Assembly (NCBI RefSeq): GCF_022828475.1 | Contig: NZ_CP059557.1 | Span: 5,317,470-5,381,469 of the forward strand | Length of the DNA stretch: 64,000 bases | Direction of reading: 5' to 3' | Origin: Saccharopolyspora gloriosae | Lineage (GTDB): Bacteria; Actinomycetota; Actinomycetes; Mycobacteriales; Pseudonocardiaceae | Program-made: the position numbers and the translations under genes | In this document: piece by piece, positions 26,443 to 34,689 of the stretch | Layout: each line of letters opens with the position of its first letter | How positions within the stretch are numbered: position 1 is the stretch's first letter | Notes under the pieces: generated by a model | Database searches by the model: none | The model's input: the letters and a program-made list of their open reading frames with translations, nothing else | What the model was told of the DNA's origin: nothing

Positions 26443-27165
26443 ATGACCAGCGCGCAGTGGGTCGACCGGCTGGCAGCGGACCGGTCCCTGCTCGAACGGA
26501 CCAGCACCGTCGAGCGAGTGACCGACCTGCTGCGGCAGCGCATCATCCAAGGCGAACTGCCGCCCGGAACCCAGCTCTCCGAGGTCAGCGTGAAGGACGC
26601 GCTCGGCGTCTCCCGCAACACGCTGCGCGAGGCGTTCCGGCTGCTCGGGCACGAACGCCTGCTGGTGCACGAGATGCACAAGGGCGTCTCGGTGCGCAAA
26701 CCCACCAGCTCCGACGTGATCGACCTGTACCGGCTGCGGCGGATCATCGAAGTGGGCGCCGTGCGCAACGCCGCCACCACCAAAACGGACCTGGTGCAGG
26801 CCGTGGCCCGTGCGGTGCGCGCCGGTGAGCGGGCCGCCGAGGACGGCGACTGGAGCGAGGTCGGCACCGCGAACATGCGCTTCCACGAGGCACTGGTCGG
26901 GCTCGCCGACAGCCCGCGCATCAACGATGCGATGGCCGGCCTGCTGGCGGAACTGCGCCTGGCGTTCCACGTGATGTCCACCGATGACCAGGGCGAACTC
27001 GATCCGCGACGCACCCGCGGCTTCTACGAATCCTATGTGGAGCGCAACCGCGCCATCGCCGACGAGGTCGCCGACGGCGAACTGGAATCGGCGGCCGCCG
27101 ACCTGGAGGGCTACCTCGCCGATGCGGAGTCCCACCTCATCGAGGCCTACACCGCACGCGGTTGA
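26443..27165 (+). CDS. GntR-family (FadR subfamily) transcriptional regulator
   Basis: The 240-residue protein has a winged helix at about residues 20-85 (ERVTDLLRQRIIQGELPPG, then LSEVSVKDALGVSRNTLREA). The C-terminal FCD ligand-binding domain has the metal-type residues spread over NMRFHEALV and the late ESYVERNRAI. The ATG at 26443 is preceded by GGGAG at 5 nt. It is divergent from the 5-oxoproline operon and very probably controls it, replacing the IclR-type KipR of Bacillus. The likely effector is 5-oxoproline, D-glutamate or a similar acid (inference). Confidence 0.9.
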   Translation: MTSAQWVDRLAADRSLLERTSTVERVTDLLRQRIIQGELPPGTQLSEVSVKDALGVSRNTLREAFRLLGHERLLVHEMHKGVSVRKPTSSDVIDLYRLRRIIEVGAVRNAATTKTDLVQAVARAVRAGERAAEDGDWSEVGTANMRFHEALVGLADSPRINDAMAGLLAELRLAFHVMSTDDQGELDPRRTRGFYESYVERNRAIADEVADGELESAAADLEGYLADAESHLIEAYTARG

Positions 27166-27239
27166 GTACCGACCGCGGGTCCCACAACTCCCCGTGCGCG
27201 GATAAGATCATCGCGCCGAGCCGCCATCCGGAGGTGTTG

Positions 27240-28079
27240 ATGTCCGATGAGCATTCCTGGGTGCCGCCCCAGGTGGACGTCAACGTGCCGAGCGTGGCCA
27301 GGTGCTACGACTTCGCGCTCGGCGGCAAGGACAACTTCGAGGTAGACCGGGCCGCGGTGGCGGCCGCCGACGCCGTCGCCCCGGAGGCGAGCGCGCTCGC
27401 CAAGGTCAACCGCTCCTGGCACATCCGGGCCACCCGGTTCCTCGCCGAACAGGCCGGGATCACCCAATACCTCGACCTGGGCGCGGGCCTGCCGACGGCG
27501 GAGAACACCCACGAAGTGGTGCGGCGGCTCAACGACGAGGCGCACGTGGTCTACGTCGACAACGATCCGGTCGCCGCGGCGCACGGCCGGGCACTGCTCG
27601 ACGACCACTACCTGACCCGCTACATCGAGGGCGACCTCACCAAGCCGGAGCAGATCCTCAACAACCCGGTCGTCCTGGGACACCTCGACTTCACCCGGCC
27701 GATCGCGCTGTACCAGAGCGCGACGCTGCACCACCAGCCCGATGATCTCGACCTGCCGGGCATCATGCGCCACTACGTGGACGCGCTGCCCTCCGGTTCT
27801 TACGTGGCGCTGAGCCACTTCTGGGATCCGGGCGGCGAGGCCGGCGCTCCGGTGCGGCGGATCCGGGAGTCGATGCTGGCCCACGGTCTCGACGCCGACC
27901 ACTTCCGGTCGCGGGAGCAGATCGAGCAGCTGTTACCCGGCCTGGAGCTCGTGCCCGCAGGCCCGGATTCCACCGAAGGTCTTGTGCCGCTGCTCGACTG
28001 GTGGCCGGACGGCCCCCGCGTCGGCGACCCCGGTCCGGTGCAGCGATGCGTCCTCGGTGCCGTGGGCCGCAAGCCCTGA
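27240..28079 (+). CDS. DUF574 S-adenosylmethionine-dependent methyltransferase (second copy)
   Basis: The 279-residue product is a second DUF574/Methyltransf_19 enzyme. CYDFALGGKDNFEVDR is the signature block, QYLDLGAGLPTAENTHE the SAM-binding loop and VYVDNDPVAAAHG the acidic strand. YQSATLHHQPDD and ALSHFWDP follow. Identity to the copy at 20818 is visible only in the motifs, so it is not a recent duplicate. The ATG at 27240 has GGAGG 6 nt upstream. Its stop is just 4 bp from the convergent ABC permease stop. Confidence 0.9.
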   Translation: MSDEHSWVPPQVDVNVPSVARCYDFALGGKDNFEVDRAAVAAADAVAPEASALAKVNRSWHIRATRFLAEQAGITQYLDLGAGLPTAENTHEVVRRLNDEAHVVYVDNDPVAAAHGRALLDDHYLTRYIEGDLTKPEQILNNPVVLGHLDFTRPIALYQSATLHHQPDDLDLPGIMRHYVDALPSGSYVALSHFWDPGGEAGAPVRRIRESMLAHGLDADHFRSREQIEQLLPGLELVPAGPDSTEGLVPLLDWWPDGPRVGDPGPVQRCVLGAVGRKP

Positions 28080-28083
28080 CACG

Positions 28084-28890
28084 TCAGTCGATCAACCGGC
28101 GCCGCATCGCGGTGTAGGCGAGCAGCCACATCAACCCGGCGAACAGCACCAGCGCACCCACGTGCAGCAGGTCGAGGCCGGGGCGCAGGCCGAAAGCGGC
28201 GTCCCGGACGAGCTCCACGCAGTGGTACAGCGGGTTGAACGCCGCCACCGTGCTCGCCCAGCCGGGCAGCTGGTCGACGGGGAAGAACGTGCCCGCCACC
28301 AGGAACAACGGCGTGATCACTGCGCTCACGATGTAGTTGAACGAGTCGATCGAGGGCACCACCGCCGAACACCAGATCCCGAACAGCGCGAACCCCAGTC
28401 CGGTGATCAGCCCGATCAGCGGCACCAGCAGCATGCCCGGCGCCGGGTCCAGCCCGAACGCCATCGCCACCAGCAGCGGAGCGCACCCGTACACGCCCGA
28501 CTTCGTCGCGATCCACAGCGCCTCGGCGGCGACGAGCTCGTGCACGTCGACGGGCGCGGCGAGCATCGCGTCGTAGGAGTGCTGGAACTTGCGCCGCACG
28601 AACGTCGTGAACATCCCGGCGAACGCGCTGGTGAACAGCACCGAAGTGGCCACCACGCCGGTGCCGAGGAACTCGATGTACGGCAGTCCTCGGATCGTGC
28701 TGATCAGCGATCCGAGCCCGAACCCGAACGCCAGCAGGTAGATCGTCGGCTCCACCACGGAGGAGAACGTGCTCGACAGCCAGTACCGCTGGAACAACGT
28801 CAGTTCCCGTTTCCACACCCCGCCGAACGCGGCCAGTTCGAATCGCCGCAGCCGCTCCGGCGCGGGGCCTGCGACCCGCGCGTTCGTCAT
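28084..28890 (-). CDS. ABC-2 type exporter permease (DrrB/NodJ-like)
   Basis: The 268-residue protein has six membrane helices and the ABC-2 pattern. SSTFSSVVEPTIYLLAFGFGLG lies in the first helix pair (about residues 38-59), followed by ATSVLFTSAFAGMFTTFVRR and a late GTFFPVDQLPGW extracellular segment that is typical of NodJ/DrrB permeases. It works with the ATPase encoded just before it, whose stop overlaps the permease ATG (ATGA). The substrate could be a lipid, polysaccharide or drug and cannot be told from sequence. Confidence 0.9.
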   Translation of the reverse strand: MTNARVAGPAPERLRRFELAAFGGVWKRELTLFQRYWLSSTFSSVVEPTIYLLAFGFGLGSLISTIRGLPYIEFLGTGVVATSVLFTSAFAGMFTTFVRRKFQHSYDAMLAAPVDVHELVAAEALWIATKSGVYGCAPLLVAMAFGLDPAPGMLLVPLIGLITGLGFALFGIWCSAVVPSIDSFNYIVSAVITPLFLVAGTFFPVDQLPGWASTVAAFNPLYHCVELVRDAAFGLRPGLDLLHVGALVLFAGLMWLLAYTAMRRRLID

Positions 28891-29822
28891 TCCACCGCCT
28901 CCCCGGTGAGCGAGACGAACACGTCCTCCAGGTTGCTGACCCGGCGGTGCCCGTCGCCGAGGCGCCGTGCCGTCGTCTCGGACATGAGTTCGGCGCGCAG
29001 CACCGACACGGCGGGACCGGTGCGGCGGGTCGTCAGGCCCTCTTCGACGGCGATCGCCTCGACTTCGGCGAGCCTGCCCGGCGGCCCGTAGTACTCGACG
29101 ACGTCCCGCCCGGCGTGCTCGCCGCGCAGGTCGTCGGGGATGCCGGTGGCGATGACGCGGCCACCGGACATCACCGCGACGGCGTCGGCGAGCCGTTCGG
29201 CCTCTTCGATGTAGTGCGTCGACATCAGCACGGTGACGCCGTCGGCGCGCAACGCGTCGATCAGCGCCCACAACTCCTGGCGGACCTGCGGATCAAGACC
29301 GACGGTGGGTTCGTCGAGCAGCACGATCCGCGGTGAGTGCACCAGCCCACGCGCGATCAGCAGCCTGCGCCGCATGCCGCCGGAGAGCTCATCGGTCTTC
29401 GTGTCCGCCCGTTTGCGCAGCTGAGCGAGGTCCAGTGCGCGTTCCACCGCCTCCGGCCGGTCCCCTCGCGGCACCCGGTACAGGCGGGCGAAGACCTCCA
29501 AGTTCTGCCGCGCGGTGAGTTCCTCGTCGAGGTTGTCCAGCTGCGGCACCACGCCCATCACGGTGCGCGCCCGCTTCGACTCGCGCGGCACGCGGAACCC
29601 GAGCACTTCGATCTCACCGGAATCGGACCTGGTCTGGGCAGTGATCAGCCGCATCGTGGTGGACTTGCCCGCACCGTTCGGGCCGAGCAGCCCCAGGCAG
29701 GTACCGGCTGTCACGGTGAGGTCGAGCTCGTCGACGGCGGTGATCTCGCCGTAGCGCTTCACCACGCCGCGCAGCGACAGCGCGGACGCCGTCACGGTCT
29801 CGACCTGCTCCCGTGTCGTCAT
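28887..29822 (-). CDS. ABC exporter ATP-binding protein (DrrA/NodI-like)
   Basis: The 311-residue ATPase has Walker A GPNGAGKST, Q-loop VVPQLDNLDEELTA, signature LSGGMRRR, Walker B IVLLDEPTVGLDP and the switch histidine in STHYIEEAERLAD. The C-terminal 80 residues form the regulatory extension seen in DrrA, ending with VSNLEDVFVSLTG. The ATG at 29822 has GGGGAAGG upstream. The downstream permease is translationally coupled. Only one permease gene is present, so the transporter is probably a dimer of each subunit. Confidence 0.93.
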   Translation of the reverse strand: MTTREQVETVTASALSLRGVVKRYGEITAVDELDLTVTAGTCLGLLGPNGAGKSTTMRLITAQTRSDSGEIEVLGFRVPRESKRARTVMGVVPQLDNLDEELTARQNLEVFARLYRVPRGDRPEAVERALDLAQLRKRADTKTDELSGGMRRRLLIARGLVHSPRIVLLDEPTVGLDPQVRQELWALIDALRADGVTVLMSTHYIEEAERLADAVAVMSGGRVIATGIPDDLRGEHAGRDVVEYYGPPGRLAEVEAIAVEEGLTTRRTGPAVSVLRAELMSETTARRLGDGHRRVSNLEDVFVSLTGEAVE

Positions 29823-30130
29823 GCACCTTCCCCCGAGGTGGTCCAACGGACTCCGCCAACCGTACTTGCTGACCGGCCTGATCAGGCCGAATCCGGCTCC
29901 CCCACTGGCCGCGCAGCAGAACCGAAGCCAACAAGGTGAACGTCCCTCCCACCAGCCGAAGCAGACACTCACTCCGGCGACCCCACCAGGCGATGCCTCA
30001 TTCGACCGGTCGGAACGGTCAAAGGGGACACGCACCTGAACCGGCAAGGCGGCGCCGAAGATCACGACGGAGGTCGGGCGCCCCTCCGCCGGACCGAACC
30101 GCCCTCCGCCGGACCGAACCGGGAGCGCCC
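29823..30130. other. Intergenic region with a 20-bp direct repeat
   Basis: The 308-bp gap separates the ABC ATPase start from the mshB stop, both on the minus strand. It must contain the ABC promoter. CCCTCCGCCGGACCGAACC occurs twice in tandem (30082-30100 and 30102-30120), just downstream of mshB. No gene is supported. Confidence 0.6.
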
Positions 30131-30973
30131 TTACGCGAGGCCCGCGAAGAGGTCTTCCTCCGCGCCGAACGGGCCGTTGCCGGGGCCGCGGTCGCCGCGC
30201 ACGAGGAAGTAGTGCTCGGTCGCGAACTCCGGACGCCGCACCAGCTGGGCGAAGAACCCGTCGTCGTCGACGTCGACCTGGCTGCGGTAGTGGCGCAGCG
30301 CAGCGATCTTCGTCTCGTGCTGGGCGGCGCCGTCGATCACCGCCGTGATGTCGGCGTCCGGGACGGTGTTCGGCTTGAAGTCGTCGATTCCCGCCTCCTG
30401 CATGCGCGTGATGAACGATTCGGGAAGCACCGACCAGTACACCTTCGGCACTTGCCAGGCCGCGCCGAGTTCCGGGAGGAACTCCGGGTCGGCTGCCGGG
30501 TCGAGCGCGTCCATCAGCGCGCGGTGCGCGGCGATGTGGTCCGGGTGGCCGTAGCCGCCGAAGTCGTCGTAGGTGATCGCGACGTGCGGCCGTTCGGCGC
30601 GCAGCAACGCCACCATCTCGCGGGTGACCTCGACGGGATCGGCGGCGGCGAACACGCCGGCCGAGGAGTTGCTCTCCAGCCCCGCCATGCCGCTGTCGCG
30701 CCACCGGCCGGGGCCGCCCAGCCAGTGGTGCCGGACGTCGCCGAACTCGGCGAGCGCCGAAGTGATCTCGCCCCGGCGGTGTTCGCCGAGCGCGTCCGGG
30801 GAGTCGCGCAGGTGCGCGAGGTCTTCGGCGATGACCTCGCCGAGTTCCCCGCTGGTGCACGTCACCAGGCTCACGGTGGCGCCTTCGGCGGCGTACCGGG
30901 CCATGGTGGTGCCGGTCGCGGTGGCTTCGTCGTCGGGATGGGCATGTACCAGTAACAAGCGGCGGTCGCTCAT
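30131..30973 (-). CDS. mshB: Mycothiol biosynthesis deacetylase MshB
   Basis: MshB removes acetate from GlcNAc-inositol in mycothiol synthesis. The 280-residue product has the zinc-binding start VHAHPDDEA (His12 and Asp15 by analogy with the Mycobacterium enzyme) and the second metal histidine in GGYGHPDHIAAH. It also has WLGGPGRWRDSGMAG, the MshB-specific segment that separates it from the amidase Mca, and the end EEDLFAGLA. The ATG at 30973 is chosen by alignment of the HAHPDD segment. Ten residues more are possible (31003). The gene lies 10 bp downstream of the helicase gene and may be read with it. Confidence 0.92.
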   Translation of the reverse strand: MSDRRLLLVHAHPDDEATATGTTMARYAAEGATVSLVTCTSGELGEVIAEDLAHLRDSPDALGEHRRGEITSALAEFGDVRHHWLGGPGRWRDSGMAGLESNSSAGVFAAADPVEVTREMVALLRAERPHVAITYDDFGGYGHPDHIAAHRALMDALDPAADPEFLPELGAAWQVPKVYWSVLPESFITRMQEAGIDDFKPNTVPDADITAVIDGAAQHETKIAALRHYRSQVDVDDDGFFAQLVRRPEFATEHYFLVRGDRGPGNGPFGAEEDLFAGLA

Positions 30974-30983
30974 GCTTTCGAGC

Positions 30984-33167
30984 CTAGCCAACGTCTCCGA
31001 CAACCCCGCCGGATTCCCGGATCGGGGCGGGCAATCGCGCCGTGTGCACGATGCCGAGCCGCTGGGTCGCCCTCGTCAGCGCGACGTAGAGCTCCGCGCC
31101 GCCGCGCGGTCCGTCGGCGATGCGGTGCGGTTCGGCCAGCACCACGGAATCGAACTCCAGGCCTTTCGCGGCCCCCGGCGTCAGCACGGTGTGCCCGGGC
31201 AGGTCCAGCGGCACCGGGCTGATCACCGCGAACGTGCCCGGCTGAGCGGCTTCGGACTCGGCGATCTCGTGCAGCGCGGCGCGCAGTCCGGCCGGTTCCA
31301 CCTTCCGCGACCAGGGCGGGTGTCCGCTGCGACGGATCGAGAGCGGCGGGCGGGCGTCCGGGTCCGCGGCGGCGAGCACGGCGGCTGCCACGTCCATGAT
31401 CTCGGCCGGGGTGCGGTAGTTCGTGGTCAGTTCGCGGTGGGTCCAGCGCTCCCGCACGTGCGGTTCGAACGCCTCCCGCCAGCTCCGGGCGCCCGCCGGT
31501 GAGCGGCGTTGCGCCAGGTCGCCCACCGCGGTGATCGCTTTGCCGGGGCAGCGCCGCATCAGCATCCGCCAGTCCATCGTGGACAGTTCCTGGGCTTCGT
31601 CGACGACGAGGTTCCCGTAGGTCCAGTCCCGGTCGGCGGCGGCGCGCTCGGCGAGCGGGCGGTGGTCGCGTTCTTCCTGCCGTTCGGCCAATTCCGCCGC
31701 GTCGATCACGTCGGCGGCCCGCAAGGTCTCGCCGTCCTCGTCGTCCCAGTCCTGCGCGGCGAGGACTTCGCGAGCATAGTCCGTTCGTTCCCGCCGAGCT
31801 CGTTCCTGTTGCGCCCCAACGGAAACCTGCGGTCCGAGGAATTCCACCGCCTCGTCCAGCAGCGCCACATCGGACACCGTCCAGGCGGCGCCGTCCGCGC
31901 GGAACAATTCCTCGCGGTCCTGCTCCGACAGCGAGGAGCACGCCGCCCGCAACCGCCGCCGGGAGCCGAACAGGTCCGCGAGCAGGCGTTGCGGTGTCAG
32001 CACCGGCCACAAGGAGTCGACGGCCCGGCGGAACTCCGCGTTGCCGGACAGCTCGAAGCGCACGTCCGCCAGCAGATCGGCGCGCAGCGCGACGTCCTCG
32101 TCCTCCAGCCAACCGTCCCCGATCAGGTCGACGGCGCGGTCGGCGATGCCGTGCAGCAGCGCCTCGCCGAACACCTCGTTTGCCGCGTTGTGCAGCGCCC
32201 CGCTCGCCCGCGCCCGCTCCCGCGCGGCGTCGGCCAGCTCGTGATCAAGTGGGACGGTGACGTCCGAGAGCCCGATCTCAATGGGCCGCGCAGGGGTTTC
32301 CTGCCGGTCTGCGACGGCCGCCGCGAGCACCTCGACCATCGCGCCGTCGCCCTTGATCCGTTGTGCCGCGGGCGAATCCTCGACGTCCGCGCGCACCCCG
32401 GGGAACAGCGCGCCGGCAGTGGCGAACACGACGTCGGTCTCCCCCAGCGACGGCAGCACGGTGCCGATGTAGCGCAGGAACGCCGGGTTCGGGCCGAGCA
32501 TCAGCACGCCGCGCCGGGACAGCCGTTCTCGCTGCGTGTAGAGCAGGTAGGCGATGCGGTGCAAGGCCACGGCGGTCTTGCCCGTGCCAGGACCGCCTTC
32601 GAGGACCACAACGCCCGCCCGGTCCAACCGGATGATCTCGTCCTGCTCGGCTTGGACGGTGGCGACGATGTCGCGCATCGCGGGTTCTCGCGGCGCGTTC
32701 ATCGCGGCGAGCAGGGCGGAACCGGGATCGTCGGTGCCGTCGAAGAACTCGTCGTGAAAATCCGTCACCTGTCGCCCCGAAAGACTCAGGTGCCGTCGGC
32801 GCACGAGCCCTTCCGGATTCGCGGCGGTCGCGCAGTAGAACGGGCGGGCCGCCGGAGCCCGCCAATCCAGTAGCAGCGGTTCGTGGCCGTGGTCCTCGTC
32901 GAACAGGCCGATTCGGCCGATGTGCATTCGGGAGTCCGCGCCGTCGATGCGTCCGAAGCACAATCCGCCCGCCGCCACGTTCGCTCGCGCGACCCGCGCC
33001 CGCCCGGCTGCGACGGAAACATCGCGCTGCCAGGCCGTTTCCGGGCTCACCGACTGCATGAGGGCGTCGGCGAGCGCCGCCGCGGCGGCCGCCCGCTCGG
33101 CGTCCAACCTGCCGTGCAGGAAGGCGACGCACTCCCGCTCCTCCGACAATTCCGCATTCTTTGACAC
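30984..33167 (-). CDS. HelD/HelR-like RNA-polymerase-associated helicase
   Basis: The 727-residue protein is a superfamily 1 ATPase of the HelD type. An N-terminal coiled-coil arm (about residues 1-80) comes before a split helicase core. Walker A is LEGGPGTGKTAVALHR (about residue 200), followed by NLVVDEAQEL (DEAQ), TTNYRTPAEI and the late YVALTRATQRLGIVH. HelD proteins release stalled or rifamycin-bound RNA polymerase, and HelR gives rifamycin resistance in actinomycetes. GTG at 33167 is preferred because GGCGGAG lies 4 nt before it. An ATG at 33197 is also in frame. The leader is AT-rich (33190-33235), as for a strong promoter. Confidence 0.88.
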   Translation of the reverse strand: MSKNAELSEERECVAFLHGRLDAERAAAAAALADALMQSVSPETAWQRDVSVAAGRARVARANVAAGGLCFGRIDGADSRMHIGRIGLFDEDHGHEPLLLDWRAPAARPFYCATAANPEGLVRRRHLSLSGRQVTDFHDEFFDGTDDPGSALLAAMNAPREPAMRDIVATVQAEQDEIIRLDRAGVVVLEGGPGTGKTAVALHRIAYLLYTQRERLSRRGVLMLGPNPAFLRYIGTVLPSLGETDVVFATAGALFPGVRADVEDSPAAQRIKGDGAMVEVLAAAVADRQETPARPIEIGLSDVTVPLDHELADAARERARASGALHNAANEVFGEALLHGIADRAVDLIGDGWLEDEDVALRADLLADVRFELSGNAEFRRAVDSLWPVLTPQRLLADLFGSRRRLRAACSSLSEQDREELFRADGAAWTVSDVALLDEAVEFLGPQVSVGAQQERARRERTDYAREVLAAQDWDDEDGETLRAADVIDAAELAERQEERDHRPLAERAAADRDWTYGNLVVDEAQELSTMDWRMLMRRCPGKAITAVGDLAQRRSPAGARSWREAFEPHVRERWTHRELTTNYRTPAEIMDVAAAVLAAADPDARPPLSIRRSGHPPWSRKVEPAGLRAALHEIAESEAAQPGTFAVISPVPLDLPGHTVLTPGAAKGLEFDSVVLAEPHRIADGPRGGAELYVALTRATQRLGIVHTARLPAPIRESGGVVGDVG

Positions 33168-33276
33168 TTCACTCCGCCTTTGATAAAATAGAGACATCAG
33201 CGCAGGTATTTATTTTTTAGCGCAATTCTCCATTTAAGCGGCAGTGTCAAGTCCGCGTTCTTCTTCCTGTTCGTCA

Positions 33277-33323
33277 CCGAACGGACCGTTCGCCCGAACG
33301 AATCGGACGAACGGCCCCGAGCC
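33277..33323 (+). repeat. Family A palindromic repeat, copy 8 (decayed)
   Basis: The left part CGAACGGACCGTTCG is intact, and the right part GGACGAACGGCCCC has lost the outer stem. The centre is CCCGAACGAATCGG. It lies 10 bp after the end of the DUF3048 gene on the minus strand. Confidence 0.65.
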
Positions 33324-33332
33324 CGGCGGCTC

Positions 33333-34325
33333 TCACAGCCGCTCGGTCAACGCCACCCACACCGGCCCCGGCGCGAACGGCAACGGCTCACCGGACGCCG
33401 TCGTGTACGTGGCACCCACGTCCGGACTCGGCCGGGACCATCGCGCGTCGAACGCCAGGCCGTCGCGCAGCACCACCGCGCGGCCCGAACCCACCGTCTC
33501 CGCGTGCGGCGAGACGCTCCCCTTGCTGTCGCTCAACGAGGAGTCGCGGACGTTGACCTCTTGCAGCACCACCGTCCCCGCACCGAGCCGCCCGCTGTCG
33601 GTGGCGGCGGCCGGTCGGCCGTCCATCGACACCAGCCACCGCCGCTGCTCCGGTGACCAGGTGAAACCGGTGGACGCGGCGAGGTAGTCGACCTGTGCGG
33701 ACTCCCGCGGAACCCCGCCCGCCGGGGCAGGCCCGAACACCAGCGGCGCCTCCGGCGACCAGGCCGCGCCTGCCGGGACCTCATCGGGACGGACGAACAG
33801 GTTGTGCGGAACCGGGCGGTCATCACCGCGGAAGAACCCGCCCGGCGACCGTTCCGGCTGCACCGGGTCCAGCGGCGCCCCGTCCAACATCGGCAGCAGT
33901 TCCGGGGCCGCGCCGGAGAACACCAGCGTCGGCCTGCCGAACTGGGCGAGCAGCTCCAGGTCGGTTTCCCGAGCGCTGCGCACCGGCCCCACCACCGGTG
34001 GGCGGTGTTCGCCGAAGACCGCGACGAGTCTGCTCAAACCTCCCTCCACCGGTTCCACGACGACCATGTCCGCCGCGCCGATACCGGTCGGTGGCCGCGC
34101 CTCCGGCACGTTGTCGATCTTCACGGCGAGCACCGGTGGCCCCTCGCTCGGCGGCTCCGCCGCGGGCGCCTCGGCCATCGGCTCGGGAGGCGGGGCGGCG
34201 CCCTGCGGTGGTTCCGGGGCGCGCTGGGTCCGGGCCGGCTGACAGGCGAGACCTCCCGCCAGCACGGTCGCCAACACCGCCAGCAGCACCGCTGTCCGCG
34301 CCAGAACTCCTCGGAATCGCACCAT
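33333..34325 (-). CDS. DUF3048 (YerB-like) lipoprotein
   Basis: The 330-residue product has an N-terminal export signal (VLLAVLATVLAGGLAC). The cysteine near residue 28 is the probable lipid site, although the lipobox GLAC is not ideal. A proline- and alanine-rich linker is followed by the DUF3048 domain. PVLAVKIDNVPEARPPTGIGAAD, at about residues 64-86, is its hallmark. GPVRSARETDLELLAQ and the C-terminal DUF3048_C part (VVLQEVNV…) follow. Members are exported and their function is not known. The ATG at 34325 has GGGGTGGGG just upstream. A 5-residue longer start is possible. Confidence 0.88.
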   Translation of the reverse strand: MVRFRGVLARTAVLLAVLATVLAGGLACQPARTQRAPEPPQGAAPPPEPMAEAPAAEPPSEGPPVLAVKIDNVPEARPPTGIGAADMVVVEPVEGGLSRLVAVFGEHRPPVVGPVRSARETDLELLAQFGRPTLVFSGAAPELLPMLDGAPLDPVQPERSPGGFFRGDDRPVPHNLFVRPDEVPAGAAWSPEAPLVFGPAPAGGVPRESAQVDYLAASTGFTWSPEQRRWLVSMDGRPAAATDSGRLGAGTVVLQEVNVRDSSLSDSKGSVSPHAETVGSGRAVVLRDGLAFDARWSRPSPDVGATYTTASGEPLPFAPGPVWVALTERL

Positions 34326-34504
34326 GGCCCCACCCCTCACTCGGAGCCCCAGAGTGCCCCCTCGTTCGGGTGACAGACAAGACCCGCAAGGCCCTGACCA
34401 GGTGTTGTTCTTGAGTTAGTTACACCCGAGCGTCACAACCCCCACCACAACCAGACCAGTAGCGAGACCAACACCCCCGCCCGCACCTCCCGACTCGGAA
34501 CAGA

Positions 34505-34551
34505 GTGAACGGACCGTTCGACCAACGACATTGGACGAACGGTCCGCTCAC
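34505..34551 (+). repeat. Family A palindromic repeat, copy 9
   Basis: The left arm is perfect and the right arm ends GCTCAC. The centre, CGACCAACGACATTGGACG, differs from the usual loop, yet CCAA/TTGG still pair. It lies in the 364-bp gap between the DUF3048 start and the oxidoreductase stop, both on the minus strand. Confidence 0.9.
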
Positions 34552-34600
34552 TCCGAAACCCGAGCTCGCCGCGCCCTCCTCCGGCGCCAAGCCGAAATGA

Positions 34601-34647
34601 GTGAACGGACCGTTCGTCCAATCTGCTTGGACGAACGGTCCGTTCAC
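34601..34647 (+). repeat. Family A palindromic repeat, copy 10
   Basis: Perfect 16-bp arms plus a perfect second stem, GTCCAA with TTGGAC, around TCTGC, so almost the whole element pairs. It lies 43 bp past the stop of the minus-strand oxidoreductase gene. Confidence 0.92.
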
Positions 34648-34689
34648 TCACATCCGAAGCCCCCGGCGTCGCGTCTCAGGGGCGCCTCC

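Noticed and set aside
1307-34647. Family A repeats as a CRISPR array
   Set aside because: Copies are dispersed over 33 kb, sometimes in pairs or triples, with no regular spacers and no cas genes.
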